NCBI GenBank assembly: GCA_023388335.1
Contig: JAEWGL010000135.1
Location: 1-20,155, forward strand
Origin: Pseudomonadota bacterium
GTDB taxonomy: Bacteria; Pseudomonadota; Gammaproteobacteria; Pseudomonadales; Pseudomonadaceae
DNA length: 20,155 nt
Direction of reading: 5' to 3'
Both the position numbers and the translations under genes were made by a program. This document shows, piece after piece, positions 15,363 to 20,155 of this stretch; position 1 is the first letter of the stretch; each line of letters opens with the position of its first letter. The notes below the pieces were generated by a model. It made no database searches. It was not told where the DNA came from and worked only from the letters and a program-made list of their open reading frames with translations.

Positions 15363-16466
15363 ATGCATAACAACAATGATGATTCCTCGCGCCTAGCCGA
15401 CATCAGCCGCCGCAAACTGTTGCTCGGCGCCGCCAGCCTAGCCGGCGCTGGCGCTGTGGCCGGGCTCTTTCCCCGCGTGCTGTGGGCCCAGACCACACTG
15501 ACCTTTTCCAATTCGTTCCGCTCCCTGACCAATCCCTACCATGCCATCTTCAACCGCGGTGGCCAGGCCTATGCCAAGCGCCAGAACCTGCCGTATTCGC
15601 CATTGGTGACCGAAGGCAACAGCCAGAAGGGCATCGCCGATATTCGCGCCCTGATCGCCAAGACCGAGGGCAACCTGATCCTCAACATCGAGCCCAACGA
15701 CTCTGCTGACGCCCGGGCGATCATCGAGCAGTGCGTCAAGGCTGGGGTGTACGTCACCACGGTGTGGAACAAACCCGATGACATGCATCCCTGGGATTAC
15801 GGCCCCTACTGGGTCGCGCACATCTCTGAGGATGGCCAGGCCGTGGGCGAGGCCGTGGCCAGTGAACTGTTCGAGGCCATGGGCGGCAGCGGTGGCATCG
15901 TCGCCTTGGGCGGTATTCTCAGCAACGTCGCGGCTATCGGCCGGCGCAGCGGCTTGGAGGCGGCCCTGAAGAAGTATCCCGGCATCACCCTGCTGGACTT
16001 CCAGGCCGCCGACTGGAGCGCGAACAAGGCGTTTCCCATAGTGCAATCCTGGCTAACCCGCTTCAACAGCGACATCAAGGGCATCTGGTGCGCCAACGAC
16101 GACATGGGCATGGGCGCCCTCGAGGCGTTGCGCGGCGAAGGCCTGGCCGGCCTGATCCCGGTGGTGGGCATCGACGGCATCGAGCAGGCGGTCGAGGCGA
16201 TCCGCACCGGCGAATACATCGCCACTACCAGCCTCGACCCGTACTGGCTCGGCAGCATGGGGCTTGCCCTGGGCCATGCGGCGAAGTCCGGGCGCATCGA
16301 CCCGGCCAAGGAACCCCACGAACACCGTGAGTTCTACGTGCGTCCGCAACTGGTCACCAAGGCCAACGTCGAAGACTTCTACATCAGTCACTTCAAATCT
16401 ACCCCGGCAGTGGATGTGGACGATTTCTGGGGACGGGTCGCCGGGCCTATCCGCTACACCTCCTAA
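15363..16466 (+). CDS. Sugar-type ABC importer periplasmic binding protein with Tat signal
   Basis: A 367-residue ribose-family (Peripla_BP_4-like) solute-binding protein that would deliver its ligand to the permease pair encoded next. The N-terminus carries a twin-arginine motif SRRKLLLG (15-22), a hydrophobic stretch and a probable cleavage after LWA (residue 42), so it is likely exported folded by the Tat system, which is uncommon for this family. The C-terminal half shows the family stretches CANDDMGMGALEAL and VVGIDG. GGAGG lies four bases before the ATG at 15363; a longer frame from TTG 15306 would begin inside the operator and is rejected. It follows a well-formed promoter with operator copy 3. 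The ligand is unknown; sugars, polyols or their derivatives are usual. Confidence 0.88.
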   Translation: MHNNNDDSSRLADISRRKLLLGAASLAGAGAVAGLFPRVLWAQTTLTFSNSFRSLTNPYHAIFNRGGQAYAKRQNLPYSPLVTEGNSQKGIADIRALIAKTEGNLILNIEPNDSADARAIIEQCVKAGVYVTTVWNKPDDMHPWDYGPYWVAHISEDGQAVGEAVASELFEAMGGSGGIVALGGILSNVAAIGRRSGLEAALKKYPGITLLDFQAADWSANKAFPIVQSWLTRFNSDIKGIWCANDDMGMGALEALRGEGLAGLIPVVGIDGIEQAVEAIRTGEYIATTSLDPYWLGSMGLALGHAAKSGRIDPAKEPHEHREFYVRPQLVTKANVEDFYISHFKSTPAVDVDDFWGRVAGPIRYTS

Positions 16467-16478
16467 GTTGCGGCTTAC

Positions 16479-16511
16479 CCCCACCCGATAGCCTGTCGCG
16501 CACCTGTGGGG
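16479..16511 (+). repeat. Weak inverted repeat between binding-protein and permease genes
   Basis: CCCCAC (16479-16484) can pair with GTGGGG (16506-16511) over a 21-base loop in the 91-base gap. Such structures between a binding-protein gene and its permease genes often lower downstream expression; here the stem is short and the case is weak. Confidence 0.3.
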
Positions 16512-16557
16512 CTGGTTGCACAAGCCTTCTCAATGCCTGTTTTACGGAGATATCGTC

Positions 16558-17502
16558 ATGGCCCGCCTGCGACGGTTTTCATCGCTGATTGTCTTGCTGC
16601 TCATCGCAGTGCTCATCGGCTCGATCAACACCAATTTCTTTGATCCGATGAACCTGGTGCGCATTGCCACCACCTGTTCGATTCCTCTGCTGATGGCCCT
16701 TGGGGGCATGTTCGTGATCCAGATGGGCAGCATCGATCTGTCCGTGGAGGGGGTGGTTGCGGTCGCGGCCGTCTGCTTCGCCCTGCTGGTCGGCAACAAC
16801 CTCAATGGGTATGCCATCGGGCTGTGGGCCTTGCCCGTGGCCATTGTGGTCGGCGCCTTGACCGGCCTGCTCAATGGGTTGCTGCAGGTCAACCTGCGCA
16901 TCCCGTCATTCATGGCCACCCTTGGCGTCGGATTTGTCGGCATCGGGTTGGCCACGGCGCTGCTGCAGGGCAATACCGTGCGTGTGCTGGACATGGACGT
17001 GCGAGCCATCGCCCTGTACCGGCTGCTCGGCTTGCCGCTGTCGGTGTGGATCGTGGTCCTGGCGCTGGGGGTGGCGCATTTCGTCTCGCGGCACACGGTG
17101 CTCGGACGGCATGCCCTGGCCATCGGCGGCGGTGAGGACCTGGCGCGGCTCAATGGCATCAATGTCAGACGCACGCGCATCAGCATCTTCGCCCTGGCTG
17201 GCGCCTTCTATGGCCTGGCGGCAATCCTGGCGGTGGCTCAGTTCGGCCAGGGGCATGCGCTGATTGCGCAAGGCCAGTTGTTCACCGCCATTACCGCCAT
17301 CGTGGTTGGCGGCGCCTCGTTGGCAGGCGGTAACGGCAGCCCCTTGGGTACCTTGCTTGGTGTGCTGATCGTCGTTGTGGTCAGCAACGGCATGGTACTG
17401 ATGGGGGTTGCGCCTTATGTCCAGCAGGGCGTTCAGGGCGTGTTGATCATCGCCGCCGTGGCCATTGCCCTCGACCGTGCCAAGGCACGGGTCGTCAAGT
17501 GA
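16558..17502 (+). CDS. Ribose-type ABC transporter permease, first subunit
   Basis: A 314-residue inner-membrane permease of the RbsC/BPD_transp_2 family, with about eight to ten hydrophobic segments. Recognisable are the early MALGGMFVIQMGSIDLSVEG segment and the cytoplasmic coupling region AIGGGEDLARLNGINVRRTR, typical of sugar importers of this class. The ATG at 16558 is chosen for GGAGA seven bases upstream; the frame opens at 16516 without one. It follows the binding-protein gene after 91 bases and precedes the ATPase gene by 11 bases. Together with the second permease at 19029 it would form a heterodimeric channel. Confidence 0.9.
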   Translation: MARLRRFSSLIVLLLIAVLIGSINTNFFDPMNLVRIATTCSIPLLMALGGMFVIQMGSIDLSVEGVVAVAAVCFALLVGNNLNGYAIGLWALPVAIVVGALTGLLNGLLQVNLRIPSFMATLGVGFVGIGLATALLQGNTVRVLDMDVRAIALYRLLGLPLSVWIVVLALGVAHFVSRHTVLGRHALAIGGGEDLARLNGINVRRTRISIFALAGAFYGLAAILAVAQFGQGHALIAQGQLFTAITAIVVGGASLAGGNGSPLGTLLGVLIVVVVSNGMVLMGVAPYVQQGVQGVLIIAAVAIALDRAKARVVK

Positions 17503-17513
17503 AGAGGTCCGCC

Positions 17514-19016
17514 ATGCTTACGCTCAAAAACGTTACCAAGCGCTTCAATGGTGTGACCGTGCTCAAGGGCATCGACCTGGAAGTGCGCAAGCACGAGGTC
17601 GTTGGCCTGATCGGCGAAAATGGTGCGGGAAAGTCGACGCTGATGAAAATCCTTACCGGCGTCCACCAGCCCGATGAAGGGCACCTGGAACTGGACGGCC
17701 AGCCTATCGTTCTTGACAGCCCGCGTGGCGCCACCGCCCAGGGCATCGCGATGGTCTACCAGGAGCAGTCGATCCTGCCCAATCTGTCCGTGGCGGAAAA
17801 CCTGTTCATGGGCCGTGAGGACGAGTTCTCGCGTTTCGGCTGGTTGAACTGGAAGAAGCTGCACCGTGCGGCACGGGTGCAACTGGCCAAGGTCAACCTC
17901 GACATCGACCCCGGCATGCTGTGCAGCGAACTCAGTTTTGGCCAGCGGCAGATGATCGAGTTGGCCAAGGCCCTGGCGCTGGAAGAACGTTGCCAGGGGC
18001 ACCTGGTCATCCTTCTGGACGAACCGACTTCGGTCCTGGAGCAGCGGGAGATCGATACCCTTTTTCGCCTGGTGCGCCAGCTCAAGTCCCGTGCTTCCTT
18101 CATTTTCGTGTCCCATCGGCTCGACGAGCTGCTAGCGCTCAGTGACCGCGTCTACGTCATGAAGGACGGCGAAGTGGTTGCGCAGATGGCCGCTGCCCAC
18201 GCCTCGAAGGAGCGTCTGCACACACTGATGGTCGGGCGTTCGCTGCAGGCCGAGTTCTACCGGGAATCGCTGCAGAAGGCCTGTTTCCCGGACGTGGCGA
18301 TGAAGGTGCGGGGACTGTCCCTGCAGGGCAGCTTCGCCAGTCTCGATTTCGACCTGCACCGCGGTGAAATACTCGGCATCGCCGGGGTGGTCGGTTCCGG
18401 TCGCGAAGAGCTGTGCCGCGTGCTGGCAGGCCTGCTGCCCAGGAGCGCGGGCGAGATCCAGGTGCATGGCAAGCGCCTGCAAGGAGGGGGCCCAGGCGCC
18501 GCTATCCGCGCCGGGATTGGCTATATCCCCCGTGAACGCAAGATCGAGGGCATCGTGTCGATGCTCAGCGTGGCGCAAAACATGACCCTCGCGCGGGTCG
18601 GCCAGGTGACCCGTTGTGGCCTGCTGGACGAGGGGCGCGAGCGCACCATCGCCGAGGAGTGGATCAAGCGCCTGAGTATCAAGACCCCGGGCCCGGATGC
18701 TTTGCTGCTCAACCTCAGTGGCGGCAACCAGCAGAAGGTGGTGCTGGCCAAGTGGCGCAATGCCGGCTCGACGATCCTGATCCTGGATCACCCCACCCGC
18801 GGCCTCGATGTCGGCGCCAAGGAAGATGTCTACCAACTGATCCGCGAGATTACCGAACAGGGCGTTGCGGTGATTCTCACCGCCGACACCCTGGAGGAAA
18901 TGATCGGCCTGAGCCACCGGATCCTGGTGATGCGCGACGGCGAGGTAGCCCAATCCTTCGATTGCCTGCCAGGCGCCAAGCCCCAGCAGGTCGACCTGAT
19001 CCAGCACATGGTCTGA
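17514..19016 (+). CDS. Sugar-type ABC importer ATPase with two nucleotide-binding domains
   Basis: A 500-residue RbsA/MglA-type ATPase energising the importer on the cytoplasmic face. Domain 1 has Walker A GENGAGKS (34-41), signature LSFGQ (140-144) and Walker B LLDEPTS with E170. Domain 2 has the degenerate Walker A usual for the family (GVVGSGRE, R297 in the lysine place), signature LSGGN (401-405), and Walker B ILILDHPTRGLDVGAK, where H426 stands in place of the catalytic glutamate usual in RbsA (DEPTRG). Domain 1 is therefore the expected hydrolysing site. The ATG at 17514 follows GAAGAGG; a GTG at 17499 overlapping the permease stop is the alternative. It is flanked by both permease genes at 11-12 bases, a tight operon. 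Confidence 0.92.
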   Translation: MLTLKNVTKRFNGVTVLKGIDLEVRKHEVVGLIGENGAGKSTLMKILTGVHQPDEGHLELDGQPIVLDSPRGATAQGIAMVYQEQSILPNLSVAENLFMGREDEFSRFGWLNWKKLHRAARVQLAKVNLDIDPGMLCSELSFGQRQMIELAKALALEERCQGHLVILLDEPTSVLEQREIDTLFRLVRQLKSRASFIFVSHRLDELLALSDRVYVMKDGEVVAQMAAAHASKERLHTLMVGRSLQAEFYRESLQKACFPDVAMKVRGLSLQGSFASLDFDLHRGEILGIAGVVGSGREELCRVLAGLLPRSAGEIQVHGKRLQGGGPGAAIRAGIGYIPRERKIEGIVSMLSVAQNMTLARVGQVTRCGLLDEGRERTIAEEWIKRLSIKTPGPDALLLNLSGGNQQKVVLAKWRNAGSTILILDHPTRGLDVGAKEDVYQLIREITEQGVAVILTADTLEEMIGLSHRILVMRDGEVAQSFDCLPGAKPQQVDLIQHMV

Positions 19017-19028
19017 GAGAACACAACG

Positions 19029-19976
19029 ATGCCTATCACCCTTGATGTTTTTCGCACCCAGGCGCCTTTGCTGGCGCTGGTCGTGCTCGTTGCACTGATC
19101 GCCGGGTACGACCCCGGCTTCATCCAACCCAGCGCCGTGCTCGGCCTGCTCGCCGATACCTCCACTTTGTTCATCATGGCCACTGGCATTACCTTCGTGC
19201 TGCTGATCGGCGGCATCGACCTGTCGTCCCAGGCCGTGGCCTCGATGGCCAGCGTGGTCATCGCCCTGTTGTTACCAAGCATGGGTATCTGGGCCTTTGC
19301 CATCGGCATCACTGCGGGCATTGCCGCCGGTGCCCTCAGTGGACTGCTCCACACCTGGCTGCGTATACCCTCGTTCATCGTCACCCTGGCCATTGGCGGC
19401 GTGATCACCAGCCTCACCATGCTCGCCTCGGCCAACCGCACCATCAACATCGATGGGGCCGAGCGCGATGCCTGGTTTGGCTGGGTCACCGGACAGACCG
19501 CTGGCATTCCCAACGAAGTGCTGGTCGCCTTCGTCGTCCTGCTGCTGTGCCTGTTTTTGCATCGCAAGACACCGTTCGGCCGCTATGGCAATGCGGTCGG
19601 CGCCGGCGAGCCAGCGGCCTGGGCCTCGGGAATCAACGTCAACCGTATCAAGGTCATGACCTTCGCCCTCTCGGCGGGCCTGGCGGCATTGTCCGGGGTG
19701 CTGATGGCCGGGCGGCTGTCCAGCGGCTCGCCGACACTTGCCAACGAGTTCCTGCTGCCGGCGATTGCCGCCGTGCTGGTCGGCGGTACCGCGTTGACCG
19801 GTGGCGTGGGTGGGGTCTGGCGTACGTTGATCGGTGCTTTGCTGGTCTCGGTGGTACGCATCGGCATGACCTTCGTAGGCGTCAGCGTGTTCGCCCAGCA
19901 GATTGTCTTCGGGGTGATCCTGATCATCGCAGTAGCCTTCACCCTCGATCGCTCCAAGCTTCCGATCGTCAAGTAA
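19029..19976 (+). CDS. Ribose-type ABC transporter permease, second subunit
   Basis: A 315-residue inner-membrane permease, paralogous to the product of the gene at 16558. It has the LLIGGIDLSSQAVASMASV helix, the LRIPSFIVTLAIGG segment and the coupling region AVGAGEPAAWASGINVNRIK, all characteristic of the RbsC-like family. The ATG at 19029 is 12 bases after the ATPase stop. Having two distinct permeases implies a heterodimer rather than the homodimer of the classical ribose system. The next gene, etfB, follows after 25 bases, so import and electron transfer seem to be co-transcribed. Confidence 0.9.
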   Translation: MPITLDVFRTQAPLLALVVLVALIAGYDPGFIQPSAVLGLLADTSTLFIMATGITFVLLIGGIDLSSQAVASMASVVIALLLPSMGIWAFAIGITAGIAAGALSGLLHTWLRIPSFIVTLAIGGVITSLTMLASANRTINIDGAERDAWFGWVTGQTAGIPNEVLVAFVVLLLCLFLHRKTPFGRYGNAVGAGEPAAWASGINVNRIKVMTFALSAGLAALSGVLMAGRLSSGSPTLANEFLLPAIAAVLVGGTALTGGVGGVWRTLIGALLVSVVRIGMTFVGVSVFAQQIVFGVILIIAVAFTLDRSKLPIVK

Positions 19977-20001
19977 CCCTCCTCAAAGGTGAATCACAGC
20001 A

Positions 20002-20155
20002 ATGAAAATCCTTGTGTCAGTCAAACGCGTGGTCGACTACAACGTCAAGGTTCGCGTCAAGGCGGACCACTCCGGCGTCGACCTCGCCAACGTCAAGATG
20101 TCCATGAACCCCTTCTGCGAAATTGCCGTGGAAGAAGCCGTGCGCCTGAAGGAAA
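20002..20155 (+). CDS. etfB: Electron transfer flavoprotein beta subunit, N-terminal part (cut by window end)
   Basis: The first 51 codons of an EtfB protein. The opening MKILVSVKRVVDYNVKVRVK and the following MNPFCEIAVEEAVRLKE are the highly conserved N-terminus of proteobacterial EtfB, which with EtfA carries electrons from acyl-CoA dehydrogenases to ETF-ubiquinone oxidoreductase. AAAGGTG lies about ten bases before the ATG. It is 25 bases after the second permease gene, in what looks like the same operon. Its place beside transport and alcohol-oxidation genes, rather than beside an ETF-ubiquinone oxidoreductase gene, suggests a pathway-dedicated second ETF for the acyl-CoA dehydrogenase at 8171-9316. 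An etfA gene would be expected just outside the window. Confidence 0.9.
   Translation, partial: MKILVSVKRVVDYNVKVRVKADHSGVDLANVKMSMNPFCEIAVEEAVRLKE

Overview
The window is GC-rich, densely coding DNA that reads as a fluorescent Pseudomonas chromosome, most likely of the P. putida group. This rests on codon use, the near-perfect Pseudomonas character of the NhaA, SmvA-like and EtfB proteins, and short intergenic gaps. No rRNA, tRNA, CRISPR, insertion sequence or phage gene was seen, and no intergenic stretch exceeds 300 bases.

Region 1 (1-3860) is ordinary housekeeping and stress content on the plus strand. It holds the 3' end of a Na+/H+ antiporter gene (nhaA), a hemerythrin HHE protein, a small Nudix hydrolase, and a two-gene unit of a DHA2/SmvA-like 14-TM drug exporter with its own TetR regulator. 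A perfect 26-bp palindrome precedes the exporter and is the obvious operator.

Region 2 (3983-20155) looks like one large catabolic island built from three or four transcription units. A minus-strand operon runs from 9316 down to 3983: acyl-CoA dehydrogenase, SDR dehydrogenase, DUF993 aldolase-like protein, sugar-phosphate-isomerase-like TIM barrel and an ACS-family MFS permease. Divergent from it is a family I CoA-transferase. Next comes a minus-strand TetR regulator, divergent from an aldehyde dehydrogenase and a GMC alcohol dehydrogenase. Last is a ribose-type ABC importer (Tat-signal binding protein, permease, double ATPase, second permease) that runs into an electron-transfer-flavoprotein beta subunit cut by the window end.

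The most informative non-coding signal is an AT-rich near-palindrome, consensus TAACYAACTRGTTRTTTA. It occurs three times, at 9401-9418, 11865-11882 (minus orientation) and 15295-15312, once in each control region of the island and nowhere else that I could see. One copy lies in the TetR regulator's own upstream region. I infer that this TetR protein controls the whole island as a local regulon.

The inferred biochemistry is import of a sugar- or polyol-like compound, oxidation of a primary alcohol by the GMC enzyme and the ALDH to a carboxylate, CoA activation by the CoA-transferase, and flavin-dependent dehydrogenation with electrons passed to a dedicated ETF. The SDR, DUF993 and isomerase proteins would do the remaining carbon-skeleton steps. 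The substrate cannot be read from the sequence. The mixture of sugar-type transport with acyl-CoA chemistry is the unusual part and may be an undescribed pathway.
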